Positions 1 to 7,546 of a DNA stretch of 64,000 bases are shown piece after piece (positions within the stretch are counted from its first letter, which is position 1; each line of letters begins with the position of its first letter). The notes beneath the pieces were generated by a model that saw only the letters and a program-made list of their open reading frames with translations, did not search any database and was not told the DNA's origin. The position numbers and the translations under genes are program-made. The stretch is taken from the NCBI RefSeq assembly GCF_001514145.1, contig NZ_KQ948670.1:184654-248653 (forward strand), given 5' to 3'. Source of the DNA: Streptomyces canus. Its GTDB lineage: Bacteria > Actinomycetota > Actinomycetes > Streptomycetales > Streptomycetaceae.

Positions 1-112
1 CACCGCATGACCTTCAGTCTTCACACACCGATGATCAACGGTGGCCGCACCCGTCTCCACAGCGCGTCAGGGTCGTGCGGCGACCGTCTGCCGTCCTGTG
101 TCAGGAGGACAT

Positions 113-517
113 GTGCAACGTGGCGAAGTCTGGTGGGCCGAGTTCGACGAGCGGCGGCTGGTCGTACTGCTGTCGGGAGACGACGCGTCCGGGATCCGGG
201 TGATGCAGATCGTCGCACCGGCGGGCGTCGACATCAGCGGCCTGGGCGTCGAAGTGGCAGTAGGCGCCATGGAAGGACTGCCCTTTGAAGGCGTGCTGCG
301 GTTCGCGTTCCCGCGTCCGGGCTTTACCCCCTGCACATGGCTGACCACCGTGTCCCGGGACGACCTGATCGAGCGGGCGGGCGCCCTGTCCTCCGCGAAG
401 CTCAAGGAGATTGAGGACGCCCTCCGCCTCGGTGGACAGGCGAAGGAGTGGACCCCGGCGACGACCGCGAAGCTGAGCGAGATAAGGGACGCCCTCCGTC
501 TCGGTGGATTCGAGTAG
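113..517 (+). CDS. MazF/PemK-like protein with duplicated C-terminal helix
   Basis: The 134-residue protein begins QRGEVWWAEFDERR, the usual opening of PemK/MazF endoribonuclease toxins. The GTG at 113 is chosen because AGGAGG lies at 103-108; an upstream ATG in the same frame has no such site. The beta-barrel part covers about residues 1-85. The C-terminus holds two near-identical units, KLKEIEDALRLGG and KLSEIRDALRLGG, about 22 residues apart. No antitoxin gene is visible upstream, although the window starts here. Toxin activity is inferred from the fold only; streptomycete relatives may have other roles. Confidence 0.7.
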   Translation: MQRGEVWWAEFDERRLVVLLSGDDASGIRVMQIVAPAGVDISGLGVEVAVGAMEGLPFEGVLRFAFPRPGFTPCTWLTTVSRDDLIERAGALSSAKLKEIEDALRLGGQAKEWTPATTAKLSEIRDALRLGGFE

Positions 518-613
518 GCGGAGAAGGAACGGTGGTTCCTGATGGCGTGGCCGGTCTCATCCAGATGATCGACACTGACCAGCCGTCTCCTCGGCCCTCC
601 TCACCATCGAGAT

Positions 614-657
614 CACGAACTACTGCTGGAGTACTAGTACTCCAGCAGTAGTTCGTG
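614..657. repeat. 44-bp perfect palindrome
   Basis: The segment equals its own reverse complement over all 44 bases, centred on GTACTAGTAC, and lies 97 bp after the MazF-like stop. There is no unpaired loop and no T-run, so it is not a typical terminator. A shortened copy lies at 1046-1064. Confidence 0.9.
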
Positions 658-1358
658 GCTTGACCTGCGGAAACGTCGAGCGGTGGGAGTGTAGCGGGCA
701 GGATGCCGTCACGGACGGCTTCTGCCCGCACACCCCTCGAAGGAGTGCCCACGACGGCAAGGTCGCCCCGTGCCCTGGGAAGCCTCGGGTCGTGATCACC
801 GAACAGGCAGCCGAGAGTCCGCCGGCTCCTGGCAACTGGCCCCGCGCACCGGCCCCGCCCGCCACATCGCGTACATGCGCTGAGATGGTCGCGATGGCGG
901 CGAAGGCGTCAGGCCGTGGCCCGGCACTGTCACTACCGACGACGATGTCATGCGTTGGAGGGGCGGTCCGGAAAGACCGCCCCTGACATGCCAACGGCCA
1001 ACTACACTCCCGACGATGCCTCTGACCAGGCCAGATAGCGAACCGCTGCTGGAGTACTAGTTCGAGGAGCATTTCGACTCATCGATAGCCTGCATCACCA
1101 TGATGCGCGCTTGGTTCCTGCCGATGCTGCTTGTGCTCAGCGGCTCAGCCATCGAGCGGCGACAAGCTGACTGCCATACCCGGAGTCCTCGGGCTCACCG
1201 ACCCTACGAATGACCGGCGTGGGCCCGCGCTAGAAACGTAGGACAAACTCAGTTCTGTCTCTTCGGCAGGCTCATTCATCGGTTTCGTCAGCGGCTCCTG
1301 GGATAAGATCACGCAGGCTGTTGGTCGTCGCGGAAGCGGTGATACTGAAGAGGGAGCC
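658..1358. other. Gene-poor stretch before the STAND gene
   Basis: I see no credible coding region here. Frames are open on both strands but have no recognisable domain and no ribosome binding site. The stretch holds the second copy of the palindrome core near 1046. It ends with the ribosome binding site (AGGGAG) and start of the STAND ATPase. It may be the remains of a small mobile element bounded by the related repeats; that is inference. Confidence 0.4.
1046..1064 (+). repeat. Collapsed copy of the 614-657 palindrome
   Basis: CTGCTGGAGTACTAG at 1046-1060 is identical to bases 623-637 and is followed directly by TTCG. That is what results if the palindrome loses the bases between its two TAG triplets. 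Confidence 0.75.
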
Positions 1359-3377
1359 ATGTGGCGAACGCTGGCCGGTGTGGTGTCCGGTCTGCTCGTG
1401 CTGTTCGTCGGTAGTCTCGCCTTCAACGCGGCGTCCGGGCAAAGTCATTGGCCAGGACCGCTCGATCTTGTGCGGGTCCACCCGTGGCTGGTGCTCCTCC
1501 TCCTGATACCTGTGTCGCTGATCGGGCTGTGGCAGGCGCCGCGCCGCGACCGCGGGCAGAACCCGCCCGCGCCCATGACGTACCAACTGCCGCCGCGCAA
1601 CACTGACTTCGCTGCCCGCGACGCCACGCTGCGGGAACTGCGGCAGCGCCTCACCTCGGCGAGCGGTGTCGCGATGCTGGTCGTGCGTGGGATGGGCGGT
1701 GTCGGCAAGACCCAACTCGCGGTCGAATACGCCTACCGACATCTCGAGAAGTACCGGTTTATCGCGTTCGTGCATGCCGGGGACGCCGATCGGGTGGCGT
1801 CGCAGTTCGTGTCTCTGGCCAGGGAGCTGGGGCTGGCGGAAGCAAGCTTCGACCAGGTCATCCCGCGGGTGTACGGCAAGTTGGCGGACCGCAGGCCCTG
1901 GCTGATCATCTTCGACAACGGGGAGGAACAGAACACTCTCACGCACGCGCTGCCGTCGGGTGGCCTGGCGACCAACGGCCATGTCATCGTCACCACCAGG
2001 GTGAGGAACTGGTCGAGCAGTGCTGGTGTGATCGGCCTGGACGTGTTCACCAGGCAGGAGTCGGTGAGCCTGCTGATGCGTCGGGTGCCCGGCATGACCG
2101 CGGCGGTAGCGGACCGGATCGCCGAGGAACTGGGGGACTTGCCGCTGGCGTTGGAGCAGGCAGCCGGGTACATGGAGTACAACCAGACGGCGCCCGATGA
2201 CTACGTGAGGCTGCTGACGTCCCGGCTGGAGGAGATGATATCGCTGGGCGCGCCGGGCGACCGGTCGGCGGTGATGGTCGGGGCCCTGTGGCAGCTCAGT
2301 GTGCGAAGGCTGGAGGCGGAGCGGCCGCAGGCAGTGCGGATGCTGAGGCTGTGTGCCCTACTGGCGCCGGAACCGATCCCGCTGGACCTGTTCACCCGTA
2401 GTCCCGAGATCCTGAACGTGGGCGCCGCCGATCCGCTGGTGTGGGACACGACGGTCGGTGCCCTGGCCGGTCTGGGACTCGCGCGGCGCGGGAATGCGTC
2501 CCTGGTGGTGCACCGGTTGGTGCAGGCCGCCGTCCGGGCCGACATGCCGGAGGAGGCGCATGCCGACGCCCGGGTCCAGCTGTGCCGGGCGCTGGTCGCG
2601 GCCGTGCCGCACGACGTCCACGGTGACCCGGACGCGCGGCCGCGCTGGCAGGAGTTACTCTCGCACGTCCTGGCGGTGACCAAGGACGATCCACCGGCCG
2701 AGTGCGCTGCGGAGACGGCGGTGCTGCTCAGGCTGGCGTCGGAATTCCTCATCCAGATCGGGGACTACCAGATGGCTCTGCCTCTGTGTGAGCGTGCCCT
2801 CGCGATCGACGAGTCGATCGAGGGCCGGGATGCGGAGACCGGCTTCGATCTGATCACTCTGGCGCAGATCCACCGGGAGCTCCACGAGCCGGAGAGGGCC
2901 CGCCCACTCGTGGAACGCGCGCTGCGGCTGCACGAGTCCTGCCTGCCGGCGAACGATCCCGCCATCGCAACGGACCTGGCCACGCTCGCGCGTACGCTGT
3001 GCCTCCTCGGTGAACACCGTGCGGCGCTGCCACTGGCCGAGCGGGCGCTGCAGATCGACGAGGCGGCACTCGGGCCGAACGACCCGTACGTGAGCTTCGA
3101 CCTGATTGCACTGGCGAATGTCCATGTCGACCTCGGCGACCACGAGGCAGCCCTGCCGCTGATCTCGCGGGCACTGCAGATCCGCGAGGCCGTCTATGCG
3201 CCGGACCACCTGTACATCGGCTACGTCCTCATCCTCCAGGCCCAGGTCCTGCACGCGATGAACAACCCGACCGCCGTGGATTTCGCGCGCCGGGGTGCAC
3301 AGATCCTGCAGGCCCGGCTGGGCCGGACCCACCCCAAAACCGAGGATGCCTTCGCTCTGGTCGACCGGCTGCGTTGA
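1359..3377 (+). CDS. Membrane-anchored NB-ARC/TPR STAND ATPase
   Basis: The 672-residue protein starts at ATG 1359 behind AGGGAG. Two hydrophobic segments (about residues 4-25 and 43-62) precede an NB-ARC P-loop domain. That domain shows Walker A GMGGVGKTQLAVEY (about 110-123), Walker B RPWLIIFDNG, a VTTR sensor and the LGDLPLALEQAAGYM (GLPL-type) motif. From about residue 440 there are four or more 42-residue tetratricopeptide units of the ALPLxERALxIxE type. STAND proteins are ATP-driven switches used in regulation, defence or cell death. No effector domain is fused at the N-terminus, where the two membrane segments stand instead. The gene stands alone. Confidence 0.88.
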   Translation: MWRTLAGVVSGLLVLFVGSLAFNAASGQSHWPGPLDLVRVHPWLVLLLLIPVSLIGLWQAPRRDRGQNPPAPMTYQLPPRNTDFAARDATLRELRQRLTSASGVAMLVVRGMGGVGKTQLAVEYAYRHLEKYRFIAFVHAGDADRVASQFVSLARELGLAEASFDQVIPRVYGKLADRRPWLIIFDNGEEQNTLTHALPSGGLATNGHVIVTTRVRNWSSSAGVIGLDVFTRQESVSLLMRRVPGMTAAVADRIAEELGDLPLALEQAAGYMEYNQTAPDDYVRLLTSRLEEMISLGAPGDRSAVMVGALWQLSVRRLEAERPQAVRMLRLCALLAPEPIPLDLFTRSPEILNVGAADPLVWDTTVGALAGLGLARRGNASLVVHRLVQAAVRADMPEEAHADARVQLCRALVAAVPHDVHGDPDARPRWQELLSHVLAVTKDDPPAECAAETAVLLRLASEFLIQIGDYQMALPLCERALAIDESIEGRDAETGFDLITLAQIHRELHEPERARPLVERALRLHESCLPANDPAIATDLATLARTLCLLGEHRAALPLAERALQIDEAALGPNDPYVSFDLIALANVHVDLGDHEAALPLISRALQIREAVYAPDHLYIGYVLILQAQVLHAMNNPTAVDFARRGAQILQARLGRTHPKTEDAFALVDRLR

Positions 3378-3474
3378 CTGACGTGACGAGTGACACCGAG
3401 GACGGCAAGGCAGCTGTGCAGCGTCCCCGAAGGTGGCCGAGTTCCTCGGCGGGGTCGGCTTATGGTGGCCCGGG

Positions 3475-3558
3475 CTCAGGCCGGGGGGCGGCCTCCTGCA
3501 GCAGCTGACCAGACGGGTGCTGGAGTCCGCGCTGGAGGGCGAGCTCACTGATCACCGG
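3475..3558 (+). pseudogene. IS256-family transposase N-terminal fragment
   Basis: The frame from 3475 reads GGLLQQLTRRVLESALEGEL and then TDH, which matches the conserved N-terminal region of IS256/mutator transposases. Homology stops at the DH, and the frame ends about ten codons later. Only about 25 codons of the transposase remain and there is no upstream start. The end of the fragment forms one arm of an inverted repeat. Confidence 0.72.
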
Positions 3559-3589
3559 GCTCGTGCCCCAGGTGATCAGTGAGCTCGCC
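3538..3589. repeat. 19-bp inverted repeat with 14-nt spacer at an IS256/recombinase junction
   Basis: GGCGAGCTCACTGATCACC (3538-3556) is repeated exactly in reverse complement at 3571-3589. The left arm is coding sequence of the IS256 fragment; the right arm abuts the truncated tyrosine recombinase. This looks like a rearrangement scar rather than a terminator. Confidence 0.85.
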
Positions 3590-3714
3590 GTATTTGCGAA
3601 GTACACCGCAGTCGGCTCGATGCGCTCACCCGAAGGATCGAGTAGCCGGTACGGCTCCCACGGATCTCCGGTCTCTACTAACCGACCGATCTCAGGCAAC
3701 ACGAGAGTTGCCAA
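3590..3714 (-). pseudogene. Tyrosine recombinase/integrase N-terminal fragment
   Basis: From ATG 3714 the minus strand reads MATLVLPEIGRLVETGDPWE and continues PYRLLDPSGERIEPTAVYFA. This resembles the opening of actinobacterial integrase-like tyrosine recombinases of several hundred residues. Recognisable sequence ends after about 40 residues, beside the inverted repeat. The SAM-like and catalytic domains are absent, so this is a decayed mobile-element gene. Confidence 0.6.
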
Positions 3715-3873
3715 ATCTCGCCATGGTCGCCTCCGCCGACCGCGGCATCACGGCACTCCTGGCAGACCTCACCGACAGCCGCACCTGATCCCGAGCACCG
3801 CTCGGCTCCCCGGCTCCGTAGCCGTAGCGGGGCTGCGCGCACAGCGCGTACAGGGTGCCTCTGCCGGATTCGG

Positions 3874-3909
3874 TGCCGGTTCCCGCAGTCCTGGCTGCGG
3901 GAACCGGCA
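3874..3909. terminator. Strong hairpin between recombinase scrap and NUDIX gene
   Basis: A 15-bp perfect stem (arms 3874-3888 and 3895-3909) has a 6-nt loop, TCCTGG. There is no clear U-tract, which is common in Streptomyces terminators. It lies downstream of the minus-strand NUDIX gene and probably ends that transcript. Confidence 0.6.
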
Positions 3910-4028
3910 TGCCGCGTTCATGCGGCAGAAAGCCGTTTCACGTCGGCGTCCAACGCCACTTCGTTCGCCCGGGACCGGTTTGCGCCGGTGACGGAGCAGG
4001 TCAGAGAAGCGACACGCACACCGCCTAC

Positions 4029-4475
4029 TTATGCTTCCAGACGATCCAGCCAGGCGTCCTGGCCATCCGCCAAAGGGAAGGCCAGGGGTAGCGGCTCAAA
4101 GCGGCAGTGGAACGTCATGCCGTTGTCGCGTCCCGCGCCCGTCACGTGGTGGTCCCACGCATCCGGAACAACTGCGTCGCCGTCCACCTCTAGTTCGAAG
4201 AAGGTGGTGTGGCGGGGGAAGTGGCGGATCGGGTGCGGGGTGTGCTCCTCCGCGAGGGGGCGCAGCACCCGAACGCATGTCAGCCCGCATTCCTCCGTGA
4301 CTTCCCGCAACACTGCCTCTTCCAGTGGCTCCTGCGGAGCCACACCCCCCGCCGGGACGTGCGTGCCGGGCGGCAGGTCCGCGTCGTGGTCGAACACGAG
4401 CAACTCCACCGGCCGTCCCGCGCGCCGGCGCAGGACGTAGGCAGCCACCCGGATACGCAACGTCAACTCCCGCAT
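4029..4475 (-). CDS. NUDIX hydrolase
   Basis: The 148-residue protein carries a full NUDIX box at about residues 43-65: GGVAPQE, seven residues, then REVTEECGL, fitting GX5EX7REUXEEXGU. The glutamates of REVTEE would bind the catalytic metal. The family cleaves nucleoside diphosphates linked to another moiety. The substrate cannot be read from the sequence. The start is the ATG at 4475. The gene is surrounded by decayed genes but looks intact. Confidence 0.85.
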   Translation of the reverse strand: MRELTLRIRVAAYVLRRRAGRPVELLVFDHDADLPPGTHVPAGGVAPQEPLEEAVLREVTEECGLTCVRVLRPLAEEHTPHPIRHFPRHTTFFELEVDGDAVVPDAWDHHVTGAGRDNGMTFHCRFEPLPLAFPLADGQDAWLDRLEA

Positions 4476-4575
4476 TCCCGGAGCGTAGGGGCTACACCAC
4501 CTCGATCACGAGAGATCTCCGAAGATCGAAGAGACAGACTGGCCCTGGTCAGCCGGCCCAACTGAACCCAAGTAC

Positions 4576-5304
4576 TTGACGGGGAACGTCAAGTCCGCGG
4601 CCGCCCACTGGCTCCGCAACCGGGCCCCTCAGGCCGACTTCGAGTTCGCCCAGCCCGAAGGAGCGCCGATCGGCTCGGTCGTGGACATCCAGTTCCAGCA
4701 CCATGGGCTGCGCGTGCACCTGGACCAGGCGGTGGAGCCCACGTGGGATGAGGACGGCCTCGAGCCGGTGCTCGGGATGTCGGTGCCGGTGGACCGGGAT
4801 ACCTTGATCGACCGCTGGTACGTCCATGGCATCCGGCTGAACAGCGAGGGCACCACCCGCAAGGTCCGGATCGGCACGGAGGCCTTCGCACGGGAAACCG
4901 AGTGGTTCACGCTGGACGACTGCGAGATGACGGAGCAGGGCCTGTCGACGCCGGCCGTCGAGCGGATCGTCCGCGCCCGCACCACACGCCCTCCGTCGCG
5001 GTGGCCAACGGGCAAGGCCAGGAAGTCTCCGGACACCGAGGCACGCGCCCGGGTCGCCCTGCGCCGTCTGGCCGATGCCCTGAAGGTGGCGTCCGTGGTC
5101 GTGGTCAACGTGATCGCGCCCAGCCCGACGGACACGCCGATGCTGTCCGACCCCGGCCGCGCCCGCACGCCCCCGGCACACCCGCCACTCGGTCGGTTCG
5201 TCTCTCCCGACGAGGTCGCCGGCCTGACCTCGTTCCTCCTCGGCCCGGACGGCGGAGCGATCACCGGACAGCAACTCGTCCAGTGCGCCGGGGCCTCACT
5301 CTGA
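4576..5304 (+). pseudogene. Chimeric frame: unknown actinobacterial protein joined to short-chain dehydrogenase C-terminus
   Basis: The open frame codes for 242 residues from a TTG at 4576. Residues 1 to about 170 form a unit I do not recognise (it includes TLIDRWYVHGIRLNSEG and EWFTLDDCEMTEQGLSTPAV). From about residue 174 the text becomes the classic tail of a short-chain dehydrogenase: NVIAPSPTDTPM, then FVSPDEVAGLTSFLLGPDGG and ITGQQLVQCAG. The Rossmann fold and YxxxK active site are absent. Two gene remnants appear to be fused in frame near 5100. Whether it is expressed is unknown; no good ribosome binding site is visible. Confidence 0.6.
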
Positions 5305-5946
5305 CATCGCCGACGGAGCCGATGCTGACCGGATGTCGTCTGCCGCCAAGGCGGCACTGAACTGCAAGACGTCCGAAGGACTTGTGAGAGAGAGTCCTGT
5401 CAGCTTCTCGATACGCCGAAGCCGCTGGGAAATCGTGTTCTTGTGAACAAAGAGCTTCTGAGCGGACACGTCGGCGCGGCAATCATGGGCCAAGTAGGTT
5501 CGCAGGGTGAGGATCAGGTCCGTCGAGCGCTCGAGATCGCTCTGGCGCAGTGCACCCAGCACGCGATCACTGAAGCTCGGCGACGGCCCTCTGGTCCTCC
5601 AGCTGGAGCAACAGGCCCACCACCCCAGGTCCTCGATGGTGCGACCCAGCGGAGCCTGGGAGCCGCCTAGTTCAAGCGCGCCGCGTGCCATCCGGAACGC
5701 CCTGGCCAGGTCTTCCGAACCGCCGGCCGGGGCCACAACCGCGTGAACGTGAGAGCCGATCGCGCCCTGCGTGAGGGTCGCGGCTATGTCCTGTGCCCCT
5801 TCACCGATCGGCCAGAGAGCGACCCAGTAGTCGCCGAGCCGACCGCAGACAAGGCGGGGTCGTCGGCTCGAAATGGATCGCATCCGGCGCCCGAGCGGCG
5901 AGTTGTCGACTTTCGCGGCACTGACGTCGCTTTGATCCTTCATCAC
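5296..5946 (-). pseudogene. Truncated PucR/CdaR-type regulator with a locally frameshifted segment
   Basis: The C-terminal part reads LILTLRTYLAHDCRADVSAQ, then KLFVHKNTISQRLRRIEKLT. This is the PucR-type helix-turn-helix, normally the end of a 400-550-residue regulator. Only 216 residues remain, so the N-terminal sensor is lost. Between TIEDLG and SFSDRVLG the in-frame text (WWACCSSWRTRGPSP) is unlike the family, but the next frame reads VVGLLLQLEDQRAVA, the expected sequence. Two compensating one-base indels therefore restored the frame. It overlaps the end of the convergent chimeric frame by 9 bp. Confidence 0.6.
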
Positions 5947-6268
5947 GACTACCTGAACCTCATCGACCAGCAGGTTCGCTCGCGTCGAGCACCTTCTTCT
6001 CTCCGGAACTGGCCGAGGGCATCGCCGTCACGTGCGCCGCGAACTCGGACTCCGTCCGACACTGGCCGACCTGTCCTCCACCGAGCCGGCCGCGCAAGCT
6101 CGGCCGGATCGCCGACGAGCAGGTGCCGGCCGTCCTGCGGGGTCTTGCGCCTGGATCTACTCCGCCTGGCTCTTCGGCATGCCCAGCCTGGACCTCGCCG
6201 AAGCGCGCACCGCTGGCATGAGCTCTCCGGTGACGGGTTGGCGGGGGCGGTCTTCCCAGCGAAAACGC
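5947..6268. other. No recognisable gene
   Basis: This stretch lies between the truncated PucR gene and the hairpin after the sortase-substrate gene. Open frames on both strands lack domains and ribosome binding sites. It may contain upstream debris of the PucR gene, but I could not match any part. Confidence 0.35.
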
Positions 6269-6322
6269 TTCGCCCCAGGCCCATGTCCCGGCCGACCGGG
6301 TGTGTCCAGTGCCTGGGGCGAA
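6269..6322 (-). terminator. Two-tier hairpin after the LAXTG protein gene
   Basis: A 12-bp perfect outer stem (TTCGCCCCAGGC at 6269-6280 with GCCTGGGGCGAA at 6311-6322) encloses a smaller CCCGG-CCGA-CCGGG hairpin at 6287-6300. It starts 46 nt past the stop of the minus-strand gene and probably terminates it. Confidence 0.65.
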
Positions 6323-6367
6323 ACTGCCGGATGTCTCACCGCGTGGCGGTGCCGGCTGCGGTCCTGG

Positions 6368-7294
6368 TCAGGAGCGCCGGGTGCGGCGGGTGCCGTAGAG
6401 GGCGGCCGCCCCGAGGGCGATCACCGCGGCCGCGCCGCCGGCTATCAGGCCGACCGGTGCGCTGGAACCGGTCTCGGCCAGCGGCGGGGTGCTGTCGCTG
6501 GGCGAGGGCGCCGGGGAGGTGGGGGGCGTCGACTCCAGCGGAGGGACGTCCGGGGTGGTGGGCGGAGTGGAGGAGCTGGGGGGCGGGGTCGTGGGCGTGG
6601 CGGGTGGAGTCGTCTGGTCCGCGGGCGGCTGGCTGGCGGGCGGGCTGCTCGGGCTGTCCGGTGTGGACGGGGAGGCCGGGGGAGTGGGGGAGTTCGGCTG
6701 CTCGGGGGTGCACGACTTGTCGCCACCGTTCCACGCCGCGATCAGGTGGTAGGGCGTGACGACGTTGTCGGGCTGGTAGGGCGCGGGACCATGGCCCTCG
6801 CCCGACCCGCCGTCGTAGATGACGTCGTCGCCGTACAGGTCGATCTGCCCGTAGCAGTCCGGCGTCTTCACCGTGAGCTTCTGCCAGGTCCGCTTGGCGT
6901 CGTCGGCGCCGGGGAGGTCCTCGGCGCCGAGATAGACCGTGGCGTGGTCGGTGAGGGTCTGGAGACCGGAGGTGTACCAGTTGGGGCCCTCGGTGGTGTA
7001 TTCGGCCAGTGAGACCGGGTACTTGCAGCCGTCGCCGACCGTCTGTCCCGGAGCCAGCCGCACCTCGACGGTGCCAGGGGCGGTGGACCACTGGTGGAAG
7101 CCGCCCTGTGAGGTCCAGTCGGCATCGACCGGCTTTCCGGCGGCGTCGACGAGGCGGTACTGAACCGTGGCCGTCTGGCAGCCGCCCGCGGGTGTGGCAC
7201 TGGCGGCAGCGGCCCCGAACAGGGGAGTGGCAGTGGCGATGAAGGCGGTTGCGGCAACAGCGGCCGACGTTCTGGAACGTGAAAGGCGCGTCAA
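6368..7294 (-). CDS. Secreted cell-wall protein with LAXTG sortase signal
   Basis: A TTG start at 7294 is preferred: it follows AGGA at a fitting distance and begins a good signal peptide (TRLSRSRTSAAVAATAFIAT, cleavage after ASA), giving 308 residues. A globular domain of about 180 residues follows, with paired cysteines. Then comes a Pro/Ser/Thr-rich wall-spanning stretch of about 90 residues, and finally LAETGS, a hydrophobic helix and the basic tail GTRRTRRS. LAXTG is the recognition motif of class E sortases in Streptomyces. The protein is therefore probably anchored to peptidoglycan. The role of the globular domain is unknown. Confidence 0.85.
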   Translation of the reverse strand: MTRLSRSRTSAAVAATAFIATATPLFGAAAASATPAGGCQTATVQYRLVDAAGKPVDADWTSQGGFHQWSTAPGTVEVRLAPGQTVGDGCKYPVSLAEYTTEGPNWYTSGLQTLTDHATVYLGAEDLPGADDAKRTWQKLTVKTPDCYGQIDLYGDDVIYDGGSGEGHGPAPYQPDNVVTPYHLIAAWNGGDKSCTPEQPNSPTPPASPSTPDSPSSPPASQPPADQTTPPATPTTPPPSSSTPPTTPDVPPLESTPPTSPAPSPSDSTPPLAETGSSAPVGLIAGGAAAVIALGAAALYGTRRTRRS

Positions 7295-7546
7295 GATATG
7301 TCCTGGCGGATTCGTGAGTGTGGGAGGTGGCAGGACGCGAGCAGCCGCCGTAGGCGGAGAATGGGAATGCACCCGCGCCTGGGCCACTCGCGTCACTTCG
7401 CTCACTTGAGTGACAGCGAGCGAGCCGCATTCTTGTCGCTCTTCACAACTCCCGTCAATCTTTCACGAGTTCGGCACACGGCGGCGTCCTGGCTTGCGAG
7501 TTCTGCCCTGATATCCGCATACGGCCACGACAGGGTGCGGGCACGT

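Noticed and set aside
614..657. Rho-independent terminator for the MazF-like gene
   Set aside because: The palindrome has no loop and no U-tract, and its duplicate elsewhere suggests another origin.
3855..4091. Possible small plus-strand gene before the NUDIX gene
   Set aside because: It crosses a strong 15-bp hairpin, has no ribosome binding site and overlaps the NUDIX 3' end.
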